Origin: Cynocephalus volans
Lineage: Eukaryota > Chordata > Mammalia > Dermoptera > Cynocephalidae
Direction: 5' to 3'
NCBI RefSeq assembly: GCF_027409185.1
Contig: NC_084463.1
Coordinates: forward strand, 116,908,133 to 116,972,132
Length of the DNA stretch: 64,000 nt
A program made the translations under genes and the position numbers. Numbering within the stretch: position 1 is the first letter of the stretch; each line of letters begins with the position of its first letter. A model generated the notes under the pieces. That model was not told the DNA's origin. It saw only the letters and a program-made list of their open reading frames with translations, and searched no databases. Below are positions 48,041 through 57,835 of this stretch, one piece after another.

Positions 48041-48357
48041 AACCCCTGGACAGAGCAGGAAGCTGGGCTCTGGGAGAGTGTCAGGCCAGCCTTCCAGGGA
48101 CATAGGCGCTAGTTGGGAGAAGTTTCTCCTGAAAGTGAGCCTGTATGCCGTGTGGGTGCGAGGTATTCAGAAAGGCCCTCCAGACAGCTGCAGTTGTTAG
48201 GCTGGACCCTGAGGGACTGGTCAGGTTTGACTGGAAGAGAGTACTCCAGAGGGGAGGGACGGGAGAGCAAGCAGCGTTGCAGGAGGCGTGTGGGATGTTG
48301 AGGAGACCATAAAGGGGCTCTTTCTTGGAAACAGACAGTAGTATTGGGGAAGGAGGC

Positions 48358-48360
<3 letters not shown>

Positions 48361-48394
<34 letters not shown>

Positions 48395-48523
48395 TCGTTT
48401 TTTCGTGACCGGCACTCAGCCAGTGAGTGCACTGGTCATTCTTATATAGGATCCGAACCCGCGGCGGGAGCGTCGCCGCGCTCCCGGCGCAGCACTCTAC
48501 CCAGTGCGCCACGGGCTCGGCCC
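48361..48523 (-). mobile_element. tRNA-derived SINE, deletion-type, with long A-tail
   Basis: Read on the minus strand: GGGCCGAGCCCGTGGCGCAC, GGTTCGGATCC, GGCTGAGTGCCGGTCACG, then an A-tail of about 33 bases (poly-T on +). Flanked by AAGGAGGCAGT at 48,350-48,360 and 48,524-48,534. The long pure tail suggests a recent insertion. Confidence 0.92.
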
Positions 48524-48659
48524 AAGGAGGCAGTTTTGAGTTAGAGTTGGTGTGATTGTAGAGGACCCTGAACACTGTCCGAGGGAGCCTCCTGCTTCTG
48601 AAGAGGTTCTTGAGCACATGAAAATAGGAAAGCAGTGTGTTTGTTGTTAAACATTGATT

Positions 48660-49240
48660 TAGAACAATACATTAAATGGGCAAAGGATACGAACACATAA
48701 TTGATAGAAAAGTAATACAAATGGCTTTAAAAGATACTCAACCACCTCATAATATGAGAAATGCAAATTAAAATTAAGGTGAAATACTAATTTTTAGATG
48801 TCAGATTGGAAAAGATACATGTTGTAGAGACAAACATTCTTGTTCATTGTTGAATGAACCGTTCAAAAATGGTTCAGCCTCTTTGAAGGCAATTTGGCAA
48901 GAGCTATTACAATTTAAATGCATGTACGTTTAACCTAGTAATTTCATTACTATGAATTTCTCCTACATTAGTCTTCACATGGTCACAAATACCCGTATAC
49001 TAGAGTATTCACTACAGCATTGTCAATAATCACAAAGGACTAGAAACATCCTAAATGTCTATCAAAAAAGAACTGCTTAATTAAATTATGACATACTGCT
49101 CAATGGAATGCTGTGTAGCTCTTAAGAAGAATGAGATAGATTTCTATGTACTGATATGGAATGGTCTCTAAGATATTAAGTGAAAAGGCAAGATGCAGAA
49201 CTGTGTATATGGTATGATACTATTAATATATATAGTCTCT
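48660..49240 (+). mobile_element. Old L1 (L1M/HAL1-like) ORF2-end fragment
   Basis: GGGCAAAGGATACGAACACA, GAGAAATGCAAATTAAAATT, CAATAATCACAAAGGACTAG and CAATGGAATGCTGTGTAGC recapitulate the LINE-1 ORF2 C-terminal order in degraded form. No open frame remains. Confidence 0.75.
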
Positions 49241-49429
49241 AGATTAAAAGTCAAGAAACAGGTAATTTTTTGACTTGTCATTGGTTCTGGGGAAGGAAAC
49301 TGTGATAGAGTGGTAGAATATTTACTTTTCCTTGTGCTCCTTTTTATGCTGTTTATTATTTTTACCATTTAAAACATATGTACATTTAAAGATAAAAGAA
49401 TATAATTCATCAATAGATCCATTAAGAGA

Positions 49430-50318
49430 AATCATGAAATTATGTCCATAAATGTCAAAAGATGTATTTGATAAAACCCAACACCCGTCACTGATTTTAA
49501 AAATTATGTTAGAAGCTAAAATAAAAACTAGTGACAATATCAAATGTTGGTGAGTGTGCAGAAAAGGCATATATTTATACATTGCTGGTGGGCATGTAAA
49601 ATGGTACAGCCACTCTGGAAAATAGCTTGGTTTAAAAACTAAACATTCATGTACCATGTAACCCAGCAATCATACTCCTGGGCATTTATCCCCAAGAAAT
49701 GAAATGTTTGTCCACATAAAATCTTGTATGTGATTGTTCATGGCAGCTTTATTTGTAATAGGCAAAAACTGGAAACATACAGAATGTCCTACAACAGGTG
49801 AACAGTTAAACAATTGTGGTACATCAATACAATGGCATACAACTTGGCAATAAAAAGGAACAAACTATTGATACATACAACTTGGATGGATATCAAGGCA
49901 TTATGCTGAGGTGGAAAAAAGCCAATCTGAAACGGTCACAGATGAGTTCAAAACATTCTCAACATAAAAAAATTATAGAGATGGAGAACTTATTATTGGG
50001 TGCCAGGGGCTAGAGATGGTGGTGGAGAGGGGAGGATGTGACTATAAAGGAATAGCATGAGGGAGACCTTTGTAGTGATGGAATAGTTCTGTATCTTGAT
50101 TTGTGTAGCAATCATGCCTACACAAATTGACACTCATGATAAAATGGTATAGATGTATACACACATATTGTACCAATGTCAGTTTCCTGTTTTTGATATT
50201 GTACTGTAGTGACATAAGATGTAACCATTGGGGGAAACTGAGTGAAGGGTAAACAGGAACCTCTCTACTATCTTTGCAAATTCCTGTGAATCTATAATTA
50301 TCTCAAAATAAAACGTTT
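49430..50318 (+). mobile_element. L1M 3' end (ORF2 tail and 3' UTR)
   Basis: ACATTGCTGGTGGGCATGTA, ATGTAACCCAGCAATCATAC, CTCCTGGGCATTTATCCC and AATGGCATACAACTTGGC follow LINE-1 ORF2 order, then a 3' UTR ending in ATTATCTCAAAATAAAA at 50,313, where the SINE at 50,319 begins. Confidence 0.8.
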
Positions 50319-50511
50319 GGGCCGGCCCATGGCTCACTTGGGAGAGTGTGGTGCTGATAACACCAAGGCCACAGGTTCGGATCCCTATGTAGGGATGGCC
50401 GATTAGCTCACTTGGGAGAGCGTGGTGCTGACAACATCAAGTCAAGGGTTAAGATCCCCTTATCGGTCATCTTTTTTGAAAAAATAAATAATTAAAATTA
50501 AAAATAAAAAA
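50319..50511 (+). mobile_element. Dimeric tRNA-derived SINE
   Basis: Two tRNA-like halves. The first has GGCTCACTTGGGAGAGTG and GGTTCGGATCCC; the second GATTAGCTCACTTGGGAGAG and GGGTTAAGATCCCC, ending TCGGTCATC and an AT-rich tail. It sits exactly at the end of an older L1M. AAAATAAAACGTTT on the left and a similar AAAATAAAAAAGTTT on the right form a likely imperfect duplication. Confidence 0.88.
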
Positions 50512-50549
50512 GTTTTAAAACTTTAGAAAATGACAAATAACCAGATGTT

Positions 50550-51290
50550 TCTTTTGAGAGTATCTCTCTCAGACATACACAAACATTCCTTAACAATGAA
50601 ATATTAAAGATATTCTCACTAGAATTAAAAAACAGAACTAGGGCCGAGCCCGTGGTGCACTCGGGAGAGTGCGGCGCTGGGAGCGCAGCAACGCTCCCGC
50701 CACTGGTTCGGATCCTATATAGGAATGGCCGGTGCACTCACTGGCTGAGTGCCGGTCACGAAAAAAGACCAAAAAAAAAAAAAAAAACAGAACTAGCACA
50801 CCTTTTAGTGATGCTATTATTTAACGTTGTTTTAGAAGTTCTTACAGTAAGACCTGAAACAGAAATAAAAGATTTAACTATTGGAAAGGAAATTAGATTA
50901 CAAGTATCTTTATTTGCAGACACAATGACATAGTGCCTTGAAATGTAGAGAACAAATCCAGAATCTTAGAATTGACAAGGGAATTCAGGACAAAAGTAAT
51001 ATCATAGAATCAATACTTCAGTAACCAGTTATTGGACTCTTACCCTTTATAACAGTAGCAAATACATAAATTTAGGAATAACCCTAACAAAAACATGTGT
51101 GTATAAACCTATATGATGAGAACCATACAACTACTGGTAGTGAATATTATAACAACTATGTTTCATTTTAAATATGTAAATGTAGAAACAGCAATAAAAA
51201 TGCATACACTCTATCTTTGTAAGATTTAGAAATTCTTGCAATTACTAGTAACATAATCCAATAAATTCTTAACAAAATGTTTATATTGCA
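50550..51290 (+). mobile_element. Old L1M ORF2 fragment (interrupted by the SINE at 50,641)
   Basis: The text before and after the SINE aligns with ORF2 around the RT region: CAGAACTAG, GTTTTAGAAGTTCT and TCTTTATTTGCAGACACAATG are degraded versions of the CAGGAACTAG, GTGTTGGAAGTACT and CTGTTTGCAGATGACATG segments of the young copy. It continues through sequence such as TTTAGGAATAACCCTAAC. Frames are broken. End points are approximate. Confidence 0.7.
50641..50781 (+). mobile_element. tRNA-derived SINE, deletion-type, inserted in an old L1
   Basis: GGGCCGAGCCCGTGG start, GGTTCGGATCC B box, GGCTGAGTGCCGGTCACG and an A-tail of about 20. It is flanked by the 14-bp duplication AAAAAACAGAACTA at 50,627-50,640 and 50,782-50,795. 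The site AATT/AAAAAA fits the L1 endonuclease preference. The surrounding sequence is L1M ORF2. Confidence 0.93.
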
Positions 51291-51383
51291 TATTCTAGTT
51301 CAGTACCACCCAAAACAGTAGCCATTAGCCATGAGAATTATGGCTAGTCTGCATTGTCTGAATTGGTATGTGCTCTAAGTATA

Positions 51384-51397
51384 AAATACACACCAGA
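51384..51397. repeat. Target-site duplication, left copy (composite)
   Basis: AAATACACACCAGA directly abutting the GGGCCGAGCCC start of the first SINE; identical to 53,801-53,814. Confidence 0.85.
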
Positions 51398-51531
51398 GGG
51401 CCGAGCCCATGGCGCACTTGGTAGAGTGCTGTGCTGGGAGCGCGGCGACGCTCCCACCGCGGGTTCGGATCCTATATAGGACTGACCAGTGCACTCACTG
51501 GCTGAGTGCCGGTCACGAAAAAACGACAAAA
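51398..51531 (+). mobile_element. tRNA-derived SINE, deletion-type (first part of composite)
   Basis: It starts GGGCCGAGCCCATGGCGCAC, has the B box GGTTCGGATCC, a CTCACTGGCTGAGTGCCGGTCACG end and a CGAAAAAACGACAAAAA tail. Relative to the dimer at 1,266 it lacks about 40 bp of the second half. The usual GTGG near position 11 is ATGG here, which creates the start codon of the fused open frame. The junction to L1 follows the A-rich tail directly. Confidence 0.88.
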
Positions 51532-53397
51532 ACAGGAACTAGACAAGGATGCCCACTCTCACCACTCCTATTCAACATAGTGTTGGAAGTACTAGCCAGA
51601 GCAATCAGAGAAGAGAAGGAAATAAAGGGCATCCAGATTGGAAAAGATGAAGTCAAACTGTCCCTGTTTGCAGATGACATGATCCTATATATCGAACAGC
51701 CTAAAACCTCTACAAAAAACCTCTTGGAATTGATAAATGATTTCAGCACAGTAGCAGGATACAAAATCAACACACAAAAATCAGTAGCATTTCTTTTCTC
51801 CAATAGTGAACATGCAGAACGAGAAATCAAGAAAGCCTGCCCATTTACAATAGCCACCAAAAAAATAAAATACTTAGGAATTGAGTTAATCAAGGAGGTG
51901 AAAAATCTCTATCATGAGAACTACAAACCACTGCTGAGAGAAATTAGAGAGGATACAAGAAGATGGAAAGATATCCCATGCTCTTGGATTGGAAGAATCA
52001 ACATAGTGAAAATGTCCATACTACCCAAAGTGATATACAAATTCAGTGCAATCCCCATCAAAATTCCAAAGACATTTTTCTCAGAAATGAAAAAAACTAT
52101 CCAGACATTTATATGGAACAATAAAAGACCACGCATAGCCAAAGCAATGCTGAGCAAAAAAAATAAAGCTGGAGGCATAACACTACCTGACTTTAAGCTA
52201 TACTACAAAGCTATAATAACCAAAACAGTATGGTACTGGCATAAAAACAGACACACTGACCAATGGAATAGAACAGAGAATCCAGAAATCAACCCACACA
52301 CTTACTGCCAGCTGATCTTTGACAAAGGCACCAATCCTATTCACTGGCGAAGGGACTGCCTCTTCAGCAAATGGTGCTGGGATAACTGGATATCCATATG
52401 CAGGAGAATGAAACTAGATCCATACCTCTCGCCGTATACTAAAATGAACTCAAAATGGATTAAGGATTTAAATATACACCCTGAAACAATAAAACTTCTT
52501 AAAGAAAACATAGGAGAGGCACTTCAGGAAATAGGACTGGACACAGACTTCATGAATACGACCCCAAAAGCACGGGCAACCAAAGGAAAAATAAACAAAT
52601 GGGATTATATCAAACTAAAAAGCTTCTGCACAGCAAAAGAAACAATTAAAAGAGTTAAAAGACAACCAACAGAGTGGGAGAAAATATTTGCAAAATATAT
52701 ATCTGACAAAGGATTAATATCCAGAATATATAAGGAACTCAAACAACTTTACAAGAAGAAAACAAGCAACCCAATTAAAAAATGGGCAAAAGAGCTAAAT
52801 AGGCATTTCTCTAAGGAAGATATCCAAATGGCCAACAGACATATGAAAAAATGCTCAACATCACTCAGCATCCAGGAAATGCAAATCAAAACCACATTGA
52901 GATACCATCTAACCCCAGTTAGGATGGCTAAAATCCAAAAGACTATGAACGATAAATGCTGGAGAGGTTGCGGAGAAAAAGGAACTCTCATACATTGTTG
53001 GTGGGACTGCAAAATGGTGCAGCCTCTATGGAAAATGGTATGGAGGTTCCTCAAACAATTGCAGATAGATCTACCATACGACCCAGCTATCCCACTGTTG
53101 GGAATATACCCAGAGGAATGGAAATCATCAAGTCGAAGGTATACCTGTTTCCCAATGTTTATCGCAGCACTCTTTACAATAGCCAAGAGTTGGAACCAGC
53201 CCAAATGCCCATCATCAGATGAGTGGATACGGAAAATGTGGTACATCTACACAGTGGAATACTACTCAGCTATAAAAACGAATGAAATACTGCCATTTGC
53301 AACAACATGGATGGACCTTGAGAGAATTATATTAAGTGAAACAAGTCAGGCACAGAAAGAGAAATACCACATGTTCTCACTTATTGGTGGGAGCTAA
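51409..53397 (+). pseudogene. SINE-L1 ORF2 fused open reading frame (662 aa)
   Basis: An uninterrupted frame begins at an ATG inside the SINE (about 41 SINE-encoded residues, [19 protein letters not shown] onwards) and runs straight into L1 ORF2 at [14 protein letters not shown], through the catalytic FADDM motif, to the natural ORF2 stop. It includes the whole C-terminal region with the Cys-rich [14 protein letters not shown] segment. It lacks the endonuclease and the N-terminal RT blocks with the first catalytic Asp (SIDAEKAFD in the copy at 7.7-11.5 kb), so it cannot be an active reverse transcriptase. No nonsense or frameshift has accumulated, which indicates a young insertion. Whether it is ever translated is unknown; I treat it as a retroelement fragment and not as a gene. 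Confidence 0.8.
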
Positions 53398-53418
53398 AAA
53401 TTAATATATAAATTCACA

Positions 53419-53455
<37 letters not shown>

Positions 53456-53653
53456 AAACGGGGGGGCGGGAAGAAGATATAACAACCACAATTATTTGAA
53501 GTTGATACGACAAGCAAACAGAAAGGACATTGGAGGGGGGGAGGGGGGAGGGAGAAGGGAGGGAGGTTTTGGTGATGGGGAGCAATAATCAGCCACAATG
53601 TATATCGACAAAATAAAATAAAAAAATAAGTAAAAAAAAAAAAAAAAAAAATA
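51532..53653 (+). mobile_element. 5'-truncated young LINE-1 (ORF2 C-terminal half + 3' UTR)
   Basis: It begins at CAGGAACTAGACAAGGATGC within ORF2, has an intact frame to the stop at 53,397, then a 3' UTR with a (CA)n tract (about 53,418-53,450), a short poly-G stretch, a purine-rich GGGAGG block and the CGACAAAATAAAATAAAA end followed by a long A-run. It is the same lineage as the full-length copy at 7.45-13.43 kb. Confidence 0.92.
53418..53452 (+). repeat. (CA)n microsatellite inside L1 3' UTR
   Basis: About 16 CA units followed by an A-run. The corresponding place in the full-length L1 (around 7,640-7,655, as GT on +) is shorter, so this tract has expanded in this copy. Confidence 0.9.
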
Positions 53654-53800
53654 GGGCCAAGCCCGTGGCGCACTTGGTAGAGTGCTGCGCTGGCAGTGCG
53701 GCGACGCTCCCGCCGCGGGTTCGGATCCTTTATAGGACTGACCGGTGCACTCACTGGCTGAGTGCCGGTCACGAAAAAACGACAAAATAAATAAATAAAT
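53654..53800 (+). mobile_element. tRNA-derived SINE, deletion-type (last part of composite)
   Basis: GGGCCAAGCCCGTGGCGCAC start, GGTTCGGATCC B box, GGACTGACCGGTG and GGCTGAGTGCCGGTCACG, tail CGAAAAAACGACAAAATAAA with AAAT repeats. It shares the GGACTGACC variant with the SINE at 51,398, so the two are close relatives. Confidence 0.9.
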
Positions 53801-53814
53801 AAATACACACCAGA
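53801..53814. repeat. Target-site duplication, right copy (composite)
   Basis: AAATACACACCAGA following the AAAT-rich tail of the second SINE; identical to 51,384-51,397. Confidence 0.85.
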
Positions 53815-54059
53815 TTTTGAAAACATGGTATGAGAAAAATGTAGAATATTTTATTTATAATTATTTATATTGATTACATGTTGAAATAATATTTTGAATA
53901 TATTGGGTTATGTAAATACATTATTAAAATTGCAGTTACTATTTTTTGAATTGTGGTCATTCCAAATTTTAAAGTTACATATGTTGGCTCACTTGTGGTT
54001 CACTTTATATTTCTATTGGACAGCACTGTTCTAGCTTTTTCATATCACTCTTTTGTGTA

Positions 54060-54205
54060 TCTATAGAACTTACTGCCTATTAGAATTTCCTGGGAGCTTT
54101 TAAAAATACCTGGGCCCTACCCTAAGCATGTAACTGGTGTTGGGTAACATTGGTGTTATTTAAATCTCCCCAGGTGATTCTAATATACACCCAAGGTTAA
54201 TAACC
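54060..54205. mobile_element. MER5A-like DNA transposon fragment
   Basis: TTAGAATTTCCTGGGAGCTT, ACCTGGGCCCTACCCTAAGC and CCCCAGGTGATTCTAATATA. Confidence 0.6.
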
Positions 54206-54569
54206 CTGATATCAACTCCAATCTATCAGGCCTTAGAAAATTCTTTTTCATATTTTTTATTCCATATAATTAAGGTAAGGCACTCTACAGGATAAGAAGT
54301 TACATTTAAATCCAGGTTCAAAGACGTTGTGCCATTTCCGTTCTGAATTGATGCCTCCTGTAATTGATCAAACAAGATGTGAATTTTCCCATTGCCTAGC
54401 CATGGCAAATTTTCTAGTTAATAAAAGCAAAGTCGTGAATTTTTTTTGTTTAATGTGTTATATGACCCCTCAACTGAGAACAACTGGCAATATTTGAGCC
54501 GGTGCCTAGGGGATTGGGTTTATGATGCATTTAAGTCATAAAAAGTTGTGTGCTTTTTCCTTTTTTCTG

Positions 54570-54725
54570 ATCATCACATCTCTAGCAGGCAAGAGTTCTT
54601 ATCCCCACTTTTAGAGGAGCACACTGACGCCCACAGAGGGCAAATGGGTTGCCTCAGATCATATGGCTAGTTACGTAACACAGCCAAGACTTGAACCCAC
54701 CTCTCCACCTGTCCAGGGCCCTTTC
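54570..54725 (-). mobile_element. MIR-type fragment
   Basis: GCCTCAGATCATATGGCTAG and CAGCCAAGACTTGAACCCAC in reverse MIR order. Confidence 0.65.
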
Positions 54726-54974
54726 CAACCTAATTATCTCAGGACAAATCACCAACTGTGATAAATGGAGCTTTCTTCCCAGAGCCTCTTTTCCTTGATT
54801 GGCGCTAGTGAAGAACTTTATTTTACTCTAGGTGGTCCCACTGATGTACATGGCACTAAGCCAGCAACTTAAAAGCATAATAGTGCATGTTCAAAGATGA
54901 ATTAAAATGTGATTTAGTTAACCAAACATTTGCCCAACAATTTTCAGCTTCCAGGTAACCAATAATTCCATCAG

Positions 54975-55416
54975 TGTCTTAGCCCATTTTGTGTTGCTAT
55001 AACAGAATATCTGAGACTGAGTATTTTATAAAAAAGAGGTTTATTTGGCTCACGATTCTGGTGGCTGGAAAGTTCAAGATTGGGTAGCTGCATCTGGCAA
55101 GGGCCTCAGGCTGCTTCCACTCATGGCACAAAACAGAAGGGGAGCGGGTGTATGCAAAGAGATTACATGGTGAGAGAGAAAATGAGAAAGAGAAACCAAG
55201 GAAGTCACTCTTCTTAACAACCTGCTCTCATGGGAACTAATTCATTCTCGTGAGAGTGAAAACTTACTCCAGGAGGAGGGCATTAATCTATTCATGAGGG
55301 ATTCACCCCCATGACCAGAACACGTCCCTCTAGGCCCCACTTCCCAACAGTTCTACATTGGGGATCAAATTTTAACATGAGTTTTGGCAGGAACAAGCCA
55401 CATACAAATCATAGCA
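54975..55416 (-). mobile_element. MST-type MaLR solo LTR
   Basis: About 440 bp from TGTCTTAGCCCATTTTGTGT to CAAATCATAGCA. These are the reverse complement of MST/THE1-family LTR ends, and the length is usual for the family. There is no adjacent internal region. Confidence 0.85.
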
Positions 55417-55469
55417 ATTATTATCCTGTAAAAAGTCTCCTTTACTTTACAGGAGACAGCATGGCATGC

Positions 55470-55590
55470 TGGAAGAGCATGGACTTTGGGACCAGACAGA
55501 CCTGAATGTGACTCTGGATGCTGCACCCTCATGACACTGTGTGACCTTGAGTACACCACTCCTTTTATATACTGAACTCCTGTTGGCAGT
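55470..55590 (+). mobile_element. MIR SINE 5' fragment
   Basis: AGAGCATGGACTTTGGGACC and GACACTGTGTGACCTTGAGT. Confidence 0.75.
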
Positions 55591-56111
55591 AGACACTACA
55601 AAGTCCTAGAGCTTCAGCATTGCATACACCATGGTCCTCACCCTTAGAAGTTCTCAGTATTTGGAAGAAGTGGGTCCTTTAACTGTCAGAAGACAAAGAG
55701 CTATTCTGGAGCAAGCACTGCGGGGTGTGGTGCAGGGAGCAGATGGGGACTGCAGGAGCCTAAAGATAGAACACCCAGCACAGTCCTTGGCCGGCTGCTC
55801 AATAAATACTAGTCCCCCTCCATCCCCACCTGCAGTGATGGTAGGAAGCAGGAACCCTTCCTAGAAGACACTGTTCATGATTCCCAGAGCAGTGAAAGGG
55901 CCCTACAGTGTCAGCCAAGGTTTCATTCCTCACCCTTGCCACTGTGCTATTCCTTGCTCCTCTGACATGATCATCCAATTCCTTTGTTTTTTCATTTAAA
56001 AGCCTCTTCCTAAACATCTACTTTGTGTCATTCACATAGTAGGAGTTAGTGTAAGGGAAGAAAGAAAGATAGGAAAATAAGTATTAGGGTTCAGAGCCTA
56101 TAAGGTGGATG

Positions 56112-56133
56112 GAAGGAAGGAAGGAAGGAAGAA
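56112..56133. repeat. (GGAA)n microsatellite
   Basis: GGAAGGAAGGAAGGAAGAAA just before an old LINE fragment. Confidence 0.85.
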
Positions 56134-56530
56134 ATGATGGGTTTATTATAAGAAATTGGCTCACGTGATAGTGAAGGCTGATAAGATCTGCAGTCGTTCT
56201 GGCTGAGACCCAAAAGAGCCATTTGTGCTGTTCCAGCCTGAATGCCTGCAAAAGCTGATGTTCCAGTTGAAGGAAGCCGGTAGGAGGAATTCCCTTTTAT
56301 TTGGGGGAAGTTCAGCCTTTTGTTCTATTCAGGCCTTCAGCTAATCGGATGAGCCCCAACCCTGTCCCCACCTCCACATTAGGGAGGGCAATCTGCTTTA
56401 CTCAGTCTATTGATTTAAATGTTAAACTCATCCAAAACACCCTCACAGAAACACTGAGGATAATGTTTGATGAAATATCTGGGCACCCCATGGCCCAATC
56501 AAGTTGACACATAAAATTAAACATCACAAT
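56130..56530. mobile_element. Ancient dispersed repeat (probably L1M 3' UTR)
   Basis: Segments GGGTTTATTATAAGAAATTG, TTGTTCTATTCAGGCCTTCA, GGGCAATCTGCTTTACTCAG and CAAGTTGACACATAAAATTA are a familiar old interspersed repeat. I believe it is an L1M-lineage 3' end but am not sure of the class. Confidence 0.55.
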
Positions 56531-56799
56531 AAGACAGAGCCCCTTCCTTGGGGAATCTCTGACAGAGACAGGTAGCACTCTGCAGCTCTCAGATTAGAGA
56601 AGGCTTCCCAAGAAGAAAGAATGGAAGCCACCTTCCTGTGAGCCTCTTCCTTCTAAATTCAGGTGGGGATTGCTTGTCCTCACCCCTTCCTCTTGTCCCT
56701 CAATTCCCAGCCTTCCAGTCTGTTCACAGCCCTGCAGGTTCAGGGTCTACACTCCCTTTCCCTTTTGGTTCAGCTGAGAAGCCACCTCTCTCTCTGACA

Positions 56800-57835
56800 T
56801 TTCTTTTTTTAAACATAAGTTGCCCATTTGATGCCCTATTACCCATTGCCTATTACTCCCTGCCCCAAATACTTTAAGATGTGTTTCCTACAAACAAGAA
56901 CATTCTCCTACATAATCACAATACAATCATCAAAAGTCAAAATCAGAAATTCATATTGCCGTATTACTACCACCTAATCTTTAAACCCTATTCAAGTTTC
57001 CCCACTTATTCCAATAACATCCCTTCCAGGAAAAAGATTTGGTTCAGGATCCTGGGATGCGTTTGGCTGTCATATCCCTCTAGTCTTCAGTCTGTAACAG
57101 TTCCTGATGTCTTTTGTTGACTTTTACAACACTGACACTTTTAAAGATTATAGGCCAGTTATTTTGTAAAATGTCCCATATTTTGAGTTTGTCTGATGTT
57201 TCCTTGTGATTAAATTTAGCTTATGCATCTTTGGCAGAAACGTCAGGTAAGTCATGCTGTCGTCTTCTTGTTGCATCTGATCAGGCAACACATGATGTCA
57301 GTTTAGCCTGTTACTGATGATGTTCACTTTGATCACCTGATTACAGTGGTTTCTGTCAGGCTTCTCTACTATGAAGTTACTCATTTTCCTTTATATTTTG
57401 TGAAATAAGTATTTTACAAGGAGATACTTTAAAACTATGTAAATATTCCATTCATCAAATATTCAGTTTATTCACTTATTCATATCTATATACACTAAGG
57501 TTTCCTATCTTATTCAGTGAGTTATAATCTGTTACCATCATTATTTATTTTGAAACACAAATTGTCCCAGATTTGGCCAGTGTGAACCCTTTGAGCTGGC
57601 TCCCGTGTCCACTTGATATCATTCTTTTTGATTACTTCTTTGCTTTCTGGCCCAATAAGATGTTCTAGGCTCATCTTAACACTTTTCTGATCCAGTCATT
57701 TCCCCGAGGACCCTCAGTTCCTTTTATTGGAAAATGGTATTTAGAAACCAAGATCTGGGTGCTAAGTATGCTCATTGCTTATTATGGTATGGCTGTTGCT
57801 AGGCCCTCTCAATGGACAGAGCTCATGTACATCTA
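56800..57835 (-). mobile_element. Long L1M-type 3' UTR remnant
   Basis: AT-rich sequence with the order CCAGGAAAAAGATTTGGTTC, TGTCATATCCCTCTAGTCTT, TTTGTTGACTTTTACAACAC and CTCAGTTCCTTTTATTGG, which I recognise as an old LINE-1 3' region in reverse orientation. No coding potential. Confidence 0.6.

Larger units (their letters stand above)
51398..53800 (+). mobile_element. Composite retroelement: tRNA-SINE / 5'-truncated L1 / tRNA-SINE with one outer target-site duplication
   Basis: A SINE (51,398-51,531), the 3' half of a young L1 (51,532-53,653) and a second SINE (53,654-53,800) lie head to tail on the same strand. The 14-bp AAATACACACCAGA occurs immediately before the first SINE (51,384-51,397) and immediately after the second (53,801-53,814); no copy separates the parts. 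Removing the composite and one copy restores a continuous pre-insertion sequence. Either the whole unit arrived as one retrotransposition product, or later insertions landed inside A-rich tails of the first, hiding their own duplications. Confidence 0.85.

Noticed and set aside
51409-53397. The 662-codon frame as a functional host gene
   Set aside because: It is a SINE plus L1 ORF2 3' half with retroelement boundaries and a target-site duplication; openness is explained by youth.
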